From Spirosoma aureum (GTDB lineage Bacteria > Bacteroidota > Bacteroidia > Cytophagales > Spirosomataceae), in contig NZ_CP050063.1 of NCBI RefSeq assembly GCF_011604685.1, positions 1 through 64,000 on the forward strand: 64,000 nt of DNA, given 5' to 3'. The translations under genes were made by a program, and so were the position numbers. Positions within the stretch are counted from its first letter, which is position 1. The number at the start of each line of letters is the position of its first letter. The notes beneath the pieces are model-generated. The model did not search any database and was not told the DNA's origin. It saw nothing but the letters and a program-made list of their open reading frames with translations. Shown here piece by piece: positions 43,617-52,460 of this stretch.

Positions 43617-45236
43617 ATGCCAGGACACCTTCAAAGCCTTATCCTCCTTTGTCTGGGACTTACTTTTTGTGTTTCGTTACTGGTTGTTCTCGCCCAAAAG
43701 CTGAAGATCGCCTATCCCGTATTTCTGGTACTGGCTGGCCTGCTTGTCAGTTTTGTGCCAGCCATCCCAGCCATTCATATTGACCCTGAGCTAGTTTTTC
43801 TGGTCATTCTACCACCGATTTTATTTGATGCTGCCCAGAATATGTCGCTGAAAGCCTTATGGAAGTGGCGCAGAATTATCAGCGTATTGGCTTTAGGCTA
43901 TGTATTGGCAACCGCTACCGCCGTCGCCTTTGTGAGTCATTGGCTCATTCCTGGATTTACCTTGAGTCAGGGATTTCTGCTGGGCGCAATTATTTCGCCC
44001 CCCGATGCGGCTGCAGCTGTTTCCGTCTTAAAATTCACGAAGCTCCCCAAAGGTGTTGTTTCTGTTTTAGAGGGAGAAAGCCTGCTGAATGATGCCACTA
44101 GCCTGACCTTATTTCGATTTGCGCTGGCGGCTATTACTACTCATCAATTCGTTTGGTACGAAGCGGTAACCGGGTTTGCGCTCGTCGTCATTTCGGGTAT
44201 TGGTATCGGCCTGGCGTTTGGTCTGTTATCCTATGCCATTTATAAATGGCTACCGACCAATGCCAATCTGGATGTTGCCTTTTCAATCGTGCTTCCTTAC
44301 CTGATGTATATTACAGCCGAAGCAGTCCATTCTTCGGGTGTACTGGCTGTGGTTAGTGGCGGCTTGTTCATTGCCTACCAGATTCACTTTGTTTTTCCCC
44401 ACCAGAGCCGTCTGAAAGCTGCGGCTCTCTGGTCGTCGGTTGTCTTTATCCTCAACGCCGTCGTCTTCTTTTTGATCGGCCTTCAACTGACCGAAATCAC
44501 CGCGTCGATCCAGAACATGTCTATATGGACAGCCCTCAACTATGCCTTAGTTGTTACCTTCGTTGTCATTATTGTTCGAATGATTTCCGGCTTTACCAGT
44601 ACGGTCTTTACCCGCTACATAAGTCGGTTTATAACGGTTGCCCAGAGCAGGCCAGGCTGGCGAAACCCAGTTGTAGCCGGTTGGGTAGGCATGCGGGGCG
44701 TGGTTTCGCTAGCTTCGGCCTCAGCGATTCCATTGCTGTTGCCCAATGGACAGCCATTTCCAAACCGTCCTCTTTTTCTCTTTATCACGTTTGTGGTCAT
44801 CATCGTCACGCTTGTCGGTCAGGGGCTTACGCTACCCTGGGTAATCAGGCGGGTCAAGCCTAAAGAATTAGCGGATGCCAAATCAGATGATCAGCAACGA
44901 TTAGAGATCGATTTGTCCCTCTATAAAGCTGCTTTTGACGAATTGCAGTCCGTCTATCAGGCTGATATTGAAGAAAGTGTTCTGCTTCAGCACCGGGTTC
45001 AGTTTATAAAGCACAAATTACACCTGTTAAAGGAAGCCAATAGTGATGATGGCACTAGACAACAGGCAATTCTCCTGCTCGGTCACTTCCAAAAAATCAT
45101 GCTGAATGTGACCGAACAGGAGCGTAAAAAGCTACATTCATTTCGTAGACTGCCAGATTATGACGACGATGTAATTCGATTAGTCGAGCACCGGCTTGAT
45201 TTGGAAGAAGAGCTGTTGGAAGGAGATGGCGAGTAG
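43617..45236 (+). CDS. CPA1-family Na+/H+ antiporter
   Basis: A monovalent cation:proton antiporter of the NhaP/SOD2 (CPA1) type. The start at ATG 43617 (MPGHLQSLILLCLGL) is preferred over the TTG at 43584. About twelve helices include LVFLVILPPILFDAAQNMS, the core motif PPDAAAAVSVLKFTKLPKGVVSVLEGESLLNDATSL (containing the catalytic Asp pair region), and ITAEAVHSSGVLAVVSGG. GWVGMRGVVSLASASAIPL follows. A cytoplasmic helical tail of about 110 residues ends the protein, rich in Glu and Leu. This tail often senses pH or nucleotides; that role is inferred here. Confidence 0.93.
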   Translation: MPGHLQSLILLCLGLTFCVSLLVVLAQKLKIAYPVFLVLAGLLVSFVPAIPAIHIDPELVFLVILPPILFDAAQNMSLKALWKWRRIISVLALGYVLATATAVAFVSHWLIPGFTLSQGFLLGAIISPPDAAAAVSVLKFTKLPKGVVSVLEGESLLNDATSLTLFRFALAAITTHQFVWYEAVTGFALVVISGIGIGLAFGLLSYAIYKWLPTNANLDVAFSIVLPYLMYITAEAVHSSGVLAVVSGGLFIAYQIHFVFPHQSRLKAAALWSSVVFILNAVVFFLIGLQLTEITASIQNMSIWTALNYALVVTFVVIIVRMISGFTSTVFTRYISRFITVAQSRPGWRNPVVAGWVGMRGVVSLASASAIPLLLPNGQPFPNRPLFLFITFVVIIVTLVGQGLTLPWVIRRVKPKELADAKSDDQQRLEIDLSLYKAAFDELQSVYQADIEESVLLQHRVQFIKHKLHLLKEANSDDGTRQQAILLLGHFQKIMLNVTEQERKKLHSFRRLPDYDDDVIRLVEHRLDLEEELLEGDGE

Positions 45237-45652
45237 GTTGATGCTTCCCGGTTTTCTTGTTTCAGGCGGATTCACTATATCCTGCCGATGGAAAGTGTCG
45301 ATGAGATTGATTTGATCGTTATTCCAGCATAAAAAATGGCGTTATTGAAATTCTGAAAGGCCGTTTCCTCATCGGTTCAGGTTGATTCAGACTTTCCAGG
45401 CCGGAAAACGTTAAGGATGGATTGATTTACTCAACGTTCTGACAAACATTTATAGCCGACTGCTTTAACAGTCGGCTATTTTAGTGATGGCGAAACTGCT
45501 CATTTACCTGATGAACCGCAAAAACGATAGTTTCGGTCTCTCAGTTACGCTCCGTGATTTACGGTCTGCCGATACATTGGTAAACTACCGAAAATCGTAG
45601 TATCGGCGGCCGTCTCATTGAACCCTCAACATAAGTGTAATGCAGTTTATAC
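45237..45652. other. Intergenic region with a possible decayed gene and a terminator
   Basis: No complete gene is seen in 415 bp. Near 45280-45330 the plus strand reads HYILPMESVDEIDLIVIPA and then stops; shortly after, another frame reads SIKNGVIEILKGRFLIGSG and stops near 45385. Together they look like a frameshifted C-terminus of an unidentified small protein. A terminator follows at 45452-45483. The part from 45484 to 45652 shows nothing I can interpret. Confidence 0.35.
45452..45483 (+). terminator. Intrinsic terminator
   Basis: Stem ATAGCCGACTG (45452-45462) with CAGTCGGCTAT (45469-45479), followed by TTTTAG. Its nearest intact upstream gene, the antiporter, ends 215 nt earlier, so it may have belonged to the decayed reading frame between them. 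Confidence 0.7.
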
Positions 45653-45859
45653 TTAGGAGTTTATCTTTTTTTGGTTGTAGCACTTTAACCACGAATTCGA
45701 TAACCATAAGAAAAGCATACAATACAAAGGAAAGCCGATAATTTGCACGTATTGGCCTTTTCCTACAGCCAGCCACATGGAAATGTCAGCCAGCCCGTAA
45801 ATCAGTAATGGTATAATGATAAGCAGGCTGGTAAAGATGGAGTCAATAGCATATTTCAT
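45653..45859 (-). CDS. Small two-helix membrane protein, hypothetical
   Basis: A 68-residue protein with two hydrophobic segments (IFTSLLIIIPLLIYGLADIS and VQIIGFPLYCMLFLWLSN) and a positively charged C-terminus (YNQKKINS). No family is recognised. The clean double-helix pattern and ATG start suggest a real gene, but the length makes it uncertain. Confidence 0.45.
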   Translation of the reverse strand: MKYAIDSIFTSLLIIIPLLIYGLADISMWLAVGKGQYVQIIGFPLYCMLFLWLSNSWLKCYNQKKINS

Positions 45860-46146
45860 AGTACTGAAAGAAACCTTTGTAGCTTCTTTGTAATCAACTT
45901 AACACTACTTCGACGCTATTAATTTAAGAAAGTACAATAATTATTGTATCTACATGAATTGCCATTACCATGCTATATCAACTTTTCATTTAAATCCCTG
46001 ACTATCCTTAGTTTACAAAAATTTAGAAATTTATTGAAGCTTCTTTCGAAAGGAAATTTCATCAAACCCGAAGTAGTTCATAGGATCGTTTATAGTGGTT
46101 ATAACTGTTCTTTCGTTTCCGTACTGAACACATTCCTAAAACACAG

Positions 46147-46590
46147 ATGGCCACGAGTAAACTTCTAACCAGCCTTTGTCTTGCATCGGCAGTCGGTATT
46201 ACCAGCTGTGTTAGTAACAGGATAGTTCTGCCTGAACCTGCACAGACTATTTCCGGCACCTATGAAGCCCAAGCTAACAATGCCGTAGTTCCTATTCAAG
46301 GGGAAACGTTTCGGCTAACAATCGAACGTGTAGCTACGGATCGGGTGGACGTGGCGTTGGTAGCCACAGTTAATGGTCAACTTGGCGACAGCCTTGTTTA
46401 CAAAAGTGCTCAGGTAGGCCAGCAGGTCATCAGAACAGATCTTCAGGGAGGATGTGTAAGCTACAGTATAAAGCTCATCTCAACCAGAGCAGTGGGTTTA
46501 CTGACAATGACTTGTGAAGAAATTAATGTATTTCAGTACAAGATGGATGGCCAGCAGGGAACAGAATCACTCAAATTCAGGAAGCTATAA
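46147..46590 (+). CDS. Hypothetical lipoprotein
   Basis: A 147-residue protein with a lipoprotein signal (KLLTSLCLASAVGITSC; Cys at residue 21). Its soluble part is rich in beta-branched residues, for instance FRLTIERVATDRVDVALVA, and contains two further cysteines (GGCVSYSI and LTMTCEEI). No named family is recognised. The gene stands alone, with a 200-bp gap after it, and the codon use looks like its neighbours. It probably sits on the periplasmic or outer-membrane surface. Confidence 0.65.
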   Translation: MATSKLLTSLCLASAVGITSCVSNRIVLPEPAQTISGTYEAQANNAVVPIQGETFRLTIERVATDRVDVALVATVNGQLGDSLVYKSAQVGQQVIRTDLQGGCVSYSIKLISTRAVGLLTMTCEEINVFQYKMDGQQGTESLKFRKL

Positions 46591-46790
46591 TTTTCTATAG
46601 TCTTAGCTGCGCCAAGCCGCCGGGTTTAAATATAAAGTATTATTGTATTTGTCGGAATCTTATGTAGCAAAAGATCATATTGTACAGATATCGGTCTATA
46701 CTTACATATTCGAATAGTACATAACTAAATCAAATAGGTCCTTCAGACTAATAGACTACCCCAGTCAAATAGCTGATTCAGCTGTGCTTG

Positions 46791-47015
46791 CTACAGGGCT
46801 GACTTGATAGCTCTGATCGCTTTCACAAAGGTGAACTGGGATGATAGCCCGCCATAGTTAAGCCCGTCGGCCGATTCGGGATATAGCGCTTCATTATAAA
46901 TTGCCCCATCGGGCAACTCAAAACGAACCTGCATTGGCTTGTCCAGCATCACCCGGCCGTCGTCGTGTAGGTAGGCCGTAATGGTAATGCCATCCTGGGT
47001 TTCTGTCTTTTCCAT
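46791..47015 (-). CDS. Small hypothetical protein, 74 residues
   Basis: MEKTETQDGITITAYLHDD to VKAIRAIKSAL; soluble, acidic in its first half, with no signal peptide or membrane helix. No family recognised. The ATG is followed by plausible coding composition. Presence of a conserved-looking alternating beta pattern (VMLDKPMQVRFELPDGAIYNEALYP would be a strand-turn-strand) supports a real gene, but this is only suggestive. Confidence 0.5.
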   Translation of the reverse strand: MEKTETQDGITITAYLHDDGRVMLDKPMQVRFELPDGAIYNEALYPESADGLNYGGLSSQFTFVKAIRAIKSAL

Positions 47016-47235
47016 GATGTGGTGAGAGTACTTTATAACCAGCCTGGCACAGGCTTTGTTTATAGGCTACTTTCGTCAAAACATTTCGCTCATTTACCGA
47101 GTCTATCATATTTCAGTAGTAAGCCATTATAGTTTGAAATAAACCTTTCTTCTATCAGGAAATAATCGCCGAAATCGGTGGCTTGTACATAAACCAGAAT
47201 AGGTACACTCCTGGAAGATTAGCTCTATTTTTACC

Positions 47236-49806
47236 TTGGAAACCGCAGCTACAAATACAAACTATCCGTTTTTAAGAGGGGGTGGTGAGATGGGTGAACT
47301 TACCCGTCAGTACAATTGGGAACAGACCGCAATCGGTACACCAGACCAATGGCCTCAAAGCCTGAGAACTACCCTGAGTATTATTCTAAATTCAAAATTC
47401 CCCATGTTTTTGTTTTGGGGAGAGCAACATCTTTGTTTTTATAATGACGCCTATCGCCCAAGCCTGGGGAAGGAAGGTAAGCACCCCGATGCACTTGGTT
47501 GGCCAGGTGCCCAGGTTTGGCCAGAAACATGGCCTATTATTAAACCGTTGATAGATCAGGTACTTGCTGGTGGAGAAGCCACCTGGAGTGAGGATCAGCT
47601 TATACCGATCTACCGAAATGGGGAGCTTGACGATGTTTACTGGACATTTAGTTACAGCCCCGTTATTGACGAATCGAATCGTATTGCAGGCGTGTTTGTT
47701 ACGTGCACCGAAACCACTCAAAAAGTAACGAATTTAAAGCACCTTGAAGAAAGTAATCAACAATTGACATTTGCCATTGAGGCCACTGAATTAGGCACCT
47801 GGGATCTGGACCCAATCACGAATAGATTTACCGCCAATGCCCGTTTGAAACACTGGTTTGGCCTACAACCCAACGATGAGATTGAACTGCCTTTAGCGAT
47901 CAACGCAATTGCAGAAAGAGATAGACAACGGGTAGCAGAAGCAATTAACGATGCCCTGCACTATGGATCAGGGGGTCGATATGACATTGAATATACAATC
48001 GTTCATCCAGCAACTCAGCAGGAGCGGTTTATAAAGGCAAAAGGAAAAGCATGGTTCACGGAGGCTCAAAAAGCTTACCGATTTAATGGTACCTTACAGG
48101 ATATAACCGAACATAAAAGAGCGGAACAAGCCTTAATCGAAAGTGAGCAAACCCTGCGCAGTCTGGTGGCCAGCGCGCCATTTCCTATTGGTGTCTATGT
48201 AGGCCGCCAAATGCGCATTCAGCTAGCCAATCAGTCGATTATCAATATATGGGGGAAGGGTAATGATGTCGTTGGGAAACTCTATTCGGAGATATTACCC
48301 GAACTAGCCGATCAGCACATCTACTCTCAGTTAGACAGTGTTTATACAACGGGTATTGCTTTCCATGCCAGGAATCAGCGCGTAGATATTCAGGTAAATG
48401 GTACATTACAGCCCTTTTACTTCAATTATAGTTTCACTCCTCTTTATGATGCAGATGGCCAGATATATGGTGTAATGAACACGGCCGCCGAAATAACAGA
48501 TCTGATACTGGTCAAGCAGAGCCTGGAAAAAAGCGAACAACGCTTGCGGGGTGCCATCGAACTGGCCGAGCTGGCTACCTGGAGCCTAGATATTCAAACC
48601 GGCACGTTTCATTATTCGGACCGTTTTATGAAATGGCTCGGCTTTTCAGAAAGCACCAAGGACCTGGAAGCAGCCTATAACCCCTTACCAGACGAGTACA
48701 GACAGTCTGTTGCAGATGCTATAGCTGCTGTCATTCAGCCCGGCTCATCTGGTTTTTATGATAATGAACATCCCATCATTAACCGACTTACGGGTCAAAT
48801 ACGCATTATTCACGCTCAGGCACAGGTTTTCACTGATTCAGACGGAAATCCGGCTGTACTAAGTGGTACAGCACAAGACGTTACCGAGCACCGTCGAATT
48901 CAGTTAGCGCTGGAACAGCAAATCCAGCAGCGGACTGAGGAACTTGAAACCGCCAATGAAGAATTAGCGGCAACAAATGAGGAGTTAGCAGCTACCAATG
49001 AGGAGCTTACGGCCGTTAATGAAGAAGTTGCTTCTGTTAACATCGGACTTGAAGAGTCCAATCAACTGCTTACCCGCTCTAATGAAAATCTGGAGCAGTT
49101 CGCCTACATTGCCTCTCACGACTTACAGGAGCCATTACGTAAAATCCAACAATTCAGCGATTTACTAAAGTCTCGCTACATCAGTTCCCAGGGCGAAGAA
49201 CTGGCTTATCTGGAACGGATGCAGTCGGCAGCCAGCCGCATGTCGATGCTGATAAAAGACTTATTGGCTTTTTCCCGCATTTCAATCCGTCACGTATCAG
49301 AGACTTCGGTATCACTAACCAGCGTTATTGATCAGGTACTGGAAAATTTATCGGTAGCCATTGAAGAAAGTAATGCTCAAATCCAGATTGGCACCTTACC
49401 CAGTGTGCAGGGTGATGCTCTGCAATTAGAGCAGCTCTTTCAGAATCTATTGTCCAATGCCCTCAAATTCAGTCGTCGCGAACCGGCAGCCGGGATTTTA
49501 CCCCAGATTAACGTAATTGCCTATTATGTGATGGCTACCGACCTCCCTCCTTCGATAAAACCTACCAAGCAGGCAACAATTTACTGTCGTATTGAGGTAG
49601 TCGATAATGGTATTGGCTTTGAGGATAAATATGCAGATCGCATCTTTCAGGTATTTCAACGCCTACATGGTCGAAATGAATTTGCGGGCACAGGAGTAGG
49701 TTTAGCCATTTGCCAAAAAGTAGTCGATAACCATGGTGGAGCTATCACGGCTAGCAGCCAACCCGGCCAGGGAGCTACCTTTAGTGTGTATTTACCGCTA
49801 CAATAG
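47236..49806 (+). CDS. Multi-PAS sensor histidine kinase with TTG start
   Basis: An 856-residue cytoplasmic histidine kinase without membrane helices. Order: a PAS-like N-terminal sensor (about 1-170, FPMFLFWGEQHLCFYNDAYRPSLG), PAS 2 (about 175-295, ATELGTWDLDPITNRFTA), PAS 3 (about 305-420) and PAS 4 (about 435-550). A coiled coil with three repeats of seven residues (EELAATN / EELAATN / EELTAVN, about 569-595) follows. The HisKA domain has His628 in ASHDLQEPLRK, and the HATPase domain has NLLSNALKFS, VVDNGIGF, FQRLHGRNEFAGTGVGLAI. The start is TTG at 47236: an in-frame TAG lies at 47200 and no ATG occurs before residue 19, while the first 18 residues continue the family pattern FLxGGGEMG. 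An orphan receiver follows. Confidence 0.92.
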   Translation: METAATNTNYPFLRGGGEMGELTRQYNWEQTAIGTPDQWPQSLRTTLSIILNSKFPMFLFWGEQHLCFYNDAYRPSLGKEGKHPDALGWPGAQVWPETWPIIKPLIDQVLAGGEATWSEDQLIPIYRNGELDDVYWTFSYSPVIDESNRIAGVFVTCTETTQKVTNLKHLEESNQQLTFAIEATELGTWDLDPITNRFTANARLKHWFGLQPNDEIELPLAINAIAERDRQRVAEAINDALHYGSGGRYDIEYTIVHPATQQERFIKAKGKAWFTEAQKAYRFNGTLQDITEHKRAEQALIESEQTLRSLVASAPFPIGVYVGRQMRIQLANQSIINIWGKGNDVVGKLYSEILPELADQHIYSQLDSVYTTGIAFHARNQRVDIQVNGTLQPFYFNYSFTPLYDADGQIYGVMNTAAEITDLILVKQSLEKSEQRLRGAIELAELATWSLDIQTGTFHYSDRFMKWLGFSESTKDLEAAYNPLPDEYRQSVADAIAAVIQPGSSGFYDNEHPIINRLTGQIRIIHAQAQVFTDSDGNPAVLSGTAQDVTEHRRIQLALEQQIQQRTEELETANEELAATNEELAATNEELTAVNEEVASVNIGLEESNQLLTRSNENLEQFAYIASHDLQEPLRKIQQFSDLLKSRYISSQGEELAYLERMQSAASRMSMLIKDLLAFSRISIRHVSETSVSLTSVIDQVLENLSVAIEESNAQIQIGTLPSVQGDALQLEQLFQNLLSNALKFSRREPAAGILPQINVIAYYVMATDLPPSIKPTKQATIYCRIEVVDNGIGFEDKYADRIFQVFQRLHGRNEFAGTGVGLAICQKVVDNHGGAITASSQPGQGATFSVYLPLQ

Positions 49807-49911
49807 ATTGGCGAAATTGTATAATAGACGCAATTCTGTTCGTTTCAACTAGCATGATCTATCTCATTTTGTTCACATTACGTATTTTTTAGCGCTTACA
49901 ACTAATCCTTT

Positions 49912-50355
49912 ATGCAGAAATCGTTGTTTCCCATTCTACTCGTCGATGATGACCCGCTGGTTGCAGAAGTTCTTGAGCGAGCTGCCAAAACTAATTTTCC
50001 AGAGGCATCCTTCATTCACATCACTAGTTTCGAAGACGCCAAGTTATATATTGATAACCTGGAGGGAAAAGGTCCGAAACTCGTTTTGCTGGATATAGAC
50101 TTAAAAGACAAGGTAGATGGGTTAGATTTTCTGGCCTTATTACGAGCCCACCCCAAAGGTCGTTTATTACCCGTGGTCATGCTATCGGCCCGTAAAACGG
50201 CTAAGTTAGTTGAGCGTGCTTACATATTTGGCGCTTCTTCCTTTACGATTAAGCCTTTTAGTTATGCCGACTGGAAAACCTATTTGAGTAACTTACGAAC
50301 CTACTGGTTTGAGACCGTTACCCTGCTTGAGGTTAGACATGAAAAGGAAAATTAA
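49912..50355 (+). CDS. Single-domain response regulator
   Basis: A 147-residue receiver with no output domain. The acidic pocket is VDDDP (D12-D14), the phosphoacceptor is Asp61 in LVLLDIDL, the conserved Ser is in MLSARK (Ser92) and the Lys is in FTIKPFS (Lys114). It starts 105 nt after the multi-PAS kinase and is presumably its partner, or part of a phosphorelay. CheY-like lone receivers next to PAS kinases are common in Cytophagales, often with no known target. Confidence 0.9.
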   Translation: MQKSLFPILLVDDDPLVAEVLERAAKTNFPEASFIHITSFEDAKLYIDNLEGKGPKLVLLDIDLKDKVDGLDFLALLRAHPKGRLLPVVMLSARKTAKLVERAYIFGASSFTIKPFSYADWKTYLSNLRTYWFETVTLLEVRHEKEN

Positions 50356-50426
50356 CGGGCAGGAAAAGATCCGAACGCTTCATTGAGATCTGATTGAGGC
50401 AGACCGCGTCTCACGGTCTGCAAATC

Positions 50427-51251
50427 TTATCGTTTATAGGCGACGACAATATCCTGAAAAGTAGCGGTATTTCTTCGTCCGCACCAACTGCCAGGATAGA
50501 TAAAATTTTGAGCCGATAAGCCGTAGCGCCCCAGCATAGTCTGTATGGTAAACTGGTCGAAGGCTGTACCCAAATCCGGATCTTCTAAACTAAAAACATA
50601 CCGACCATCTAACTTATATTGAAAATTATAGGTGCTATTTTCAGTCTTCATAAGTCGACGCGATTGGTCATTCAATAAAAAGAAGGTCGAAAAACAGCGC
50701 CCGCCCGGCTTAAGCACCCGGCTGATTTCGGATAAATAATGGTCAACCTCCTGAACGGGCATATGCGTGAAAACCGAAGTCAGAAAAACAAAATCGAAGC
50801 TGTTATCGTCGAAAGGAAATCGGTAATTATAAGCCTGATAATTTCCCGATGGATTATAGTGGCTGTTGTAGATATCTGCCACTTGAAAATTGAAATTATC
50901 AAAGCGGGGTGTAATGTTATGTAAGCACCAATCGATTCCATGCCCGACTATATCGAACCCTTCATAACGACCAGGGGCAGTGAGATAATTGGTCAAAGGA
51001 ACAGCCATCCGCCCAATACCACAACCTACATCTAATACCGATTCTTGTGGCTTTAATCCACCGATGTTAATAAAATGTCGTTTAAACTCCTGGCCTACTA
51101 CTTTATAATCTCCAGCGCCAATAAAAATTCTGGAACGAGGTGGAGTCAAAACATCACGGAATCCCAGCAGTAATTCGCCGTAATCAATTGCGCTCGTGTA
51201 AGCCTGTTTCATTGGCTTTTTCAAGAATTGTGGAAGCAGTTGCGTTAACAT
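50427..51251 (-). CDS. Class I SAM-dependent methyltransferase
   Basis: A 274-residue methyltransferase with the motif I SAM-binding loop VLDVGCGIGRMAVPL, the acidic end of motif II in EGFDIVGHGIDW, and motif IV-like FDFVFLTSVFTHM. LKPGGRCFSTFFLL is motif V/VI. The first 60 residues have no domain that I recognise. A substrate is not obvious; relatives in Bacteroidota appear near cell-surface sugar genes, which are not seen here. It is upstream of terminators at 51346-51461 that belong to other transcripts. The gene is preceded by a leader of about 95 nt that carries no clear promoter. Confidence 0.85.
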   Translation of the reverse strand: MLTQLLPQFLKKPMKQAYTSAIDYGELLLGFRDVLTPPRSRIFIGAGDYKVVGQEFKRHFINIGGLKPQESVLDVGCGIGRMAVPLTNYLTAPGRYEGFDIVGHGIDWCLHNITPRFDNFNFQVADIYNSHYNPSGNYQAYNYRFPFDDNSFDFVFLTSVFTHMPVQEVDHYLSEISRVLKPGGRCFSTFFLLNDQSRRLMKTENSTYNFQYKLDGRYVFSLEDPDLGTAFDQFTIQTMLGRYGLSAQNFIYPGSWCGRRNTATFQDIVVAYKR

Positions 51252-51345
51252 ATAGTATTAGTATAAAAAAAGTTCGATAGCAGGTTTATAGTAAAGCGGT
51301 AAAAAAGTTAAAGCCGTGTTGATAAAAGTTATGGCCGAAACTAAA

Positions 51346-51385
51346 AATGCCCCGATCTGATGGCGTGAAAGCAGATCGGGGCATT
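51346..51385. terminator. Bidirectional 14-bp hairpin terminator
   Basis: AATGCCCCGATCTG (51346-51359) pairs with CAGATCGGGGCATT (51372-51385). A T-run follows on the plus strand (about eight T after ATCTA), and on the minus strand the right side runs TTTTTAG. It is one of two adjacent hairpins in this gap. Confidence 0.7.
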
Positions 51386-51417
51386 ATCTATTTTTTTTAT
51401 TGACGCCTAGACTACAA

Positions 51418-51461
51418 AAAAAGCCGGTGCTCGATAACTAGTTATCGAGCACCGGCTTTTT
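51418..51461. terminator. Perfect 44-bp palindrome terminator
   Basis: A perfect palindrome of 22-bp arms with no spacer, centred at 51439/51440 (CTAG). It has A-tracts and T-tracts at both ends. It lies 15 nt past the stop of the minus-strand hypothetical gene at 51476 and can serve both strands. Confidence 0.75.
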
Positions 51462-51475
51462 ATTTCTTTTACAGC

Positions 51476-51670
51476 TTAATACTTAATCTTTCTGTTTCTG
51501 TGGGACAATGAGGTCTGAATGGCTTTCCAGGCTTGAGTCTTCAGTTTTTGGTGGAGCTCCTTGTCCCTGGGCACAAACGTTTGACTGCGGTCCTGACCAC
51601 TGGCGGCCTTTAATTCCCAATAGTTCGAGTCCGAAGTATCAGGTATGGCTGTGTATGTATCTTGATTCAT
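51476..51670 (-). CDS. Small hypothetical protein, 64 residues
   Basis: MNQDTYTAIPDTSDSNYWELKAA to SHRNRKIKY. Charged, soluble, with a Ser/Asp-rich start and a basic end. No family recognised. Support is limited to an ATG start, plausible composition and a strong terminator 15 nt after the stop; the last is the best evidence for a real transcript. Confidence 0.5.
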   Translation of the reverse strand: MNQDTYTAIPDTSDSNYWELKAASGQDRSQTFVPRDKELHQKLKTQAWKAIQTSLSHRNRKIKY

Positions 51671-52358
51671 CCCCCTAATTTACGTCAATTACTGCCATAA
51701 ATCACTATAAATTTGTTAATGCACCCTTTATATTACTATTTTTTATGTTTTTTCTTGTCAAATACACAGATAAAAAAGCTAAAATAGCCACGATTTCAAG
51801 TAATGCTCAGGTAATGATTATTCTGCGGCCAGACGTTGTTAACCAACTGCACTGCACTCGTTTAAAATTTCCTGATACATATTTATTGATGTTTCCTGAT
51901 GTGATCCAGAATAGACAAGTTGGCTTTATTTAATATAAAAGCCCTGCCCAGCAAATAGCCAGGCGGGGACCCGTATTCCTTCTAAAGTCCTATTTATACA
52001 AAAACAGACTTATGTGTCAGATGGGAAATAGCGCCTAATTCCCTATCCTTCCCGTATAAAATTGATTTTTCGGTAGTTAACCGTTCCATTCAAGGCAAGG
52101 ATAAAATTCTGGCCTTACGATGAGCCCTGCTTTTTCTGTTACCTTTTGGTTTTTGTCCGTATCAATGAATACAACTACAGTTTTCTGATAAGGTATCGAA
52201 CCTGGAGAATCAGCTACACCTGTCTAACCAGACATCAATGAACGGGAAGAAACGGTTTATCTTAATGTGTTTGATAGTAATACGGAATCAAGAGCGGATT
52301 AAGACTAAACCGTAGAATTTAATAAGTACGAGTACGTAAAACTGATTTATAATTGCAT
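51671..52358. other. Gene-poor interval with a possible decayed reading frame
   Basis: About 690 bp without a supported gene. Plus-strand pieces such as DINEREETVYLNVFDSNTES (about 52235-52295) and FNKYEYVKLIYNCIKCL (about 52319-52370) look coding but are split by stops. The plus-strand terminator at 52359-52388 has no intact gene before it. I cannot name the family. A 62-residue plus frame at 51745-51933 is treated as unsupported. Confidence 0.35.
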
Positions 52359-52388
52359 AAAATGCCTGGCTGATGGCCGGGCATTTTT
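52359..52388 (+). terminator. Intrinsic terminator without an intact gene upstream
   Basis: AAAATGCCTGGC (52359-52370) with GCCGGGCATTTT (52376-52387), one G-T pair, followed by T. It is oriented for plus-strand transcription, although the nearest downstream gene on either strand is on the minus strand. Confidence 0.65.
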
Positions 52389-52394
52389 GTGTCA

Positions 52395-52433
52395 GGTCAT
52401 TGCGTCGATGATTTTCGCATCGACGCGATGACC
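52395..52433 (-). terminator. Hairpin after the arginyl-transferase-like gene
   Basis: A 16-bp stem, 52395-52410 with 52418-52433 (one G-T mismatch pair), on a 7-nt loop. It lies 27 nt past the minus-strand stop at 52461. Confidence 0.55.
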
Positions 52434-52460
52434 TCTACCTTTTAATGGCAATAGTGATTA

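Noticed and set aside
48946..49030. Repeat array in the kinase gene (EELAATN units)
   Set aside because: A coding coiled-coil heptad-like repeat, not a DNA repeat element or CRISPR.
51745..51933. Plus-strand 62-codon frame
   Set aside because: No family, promoter or terminator of its own, and weak codon composition; left unannotated.
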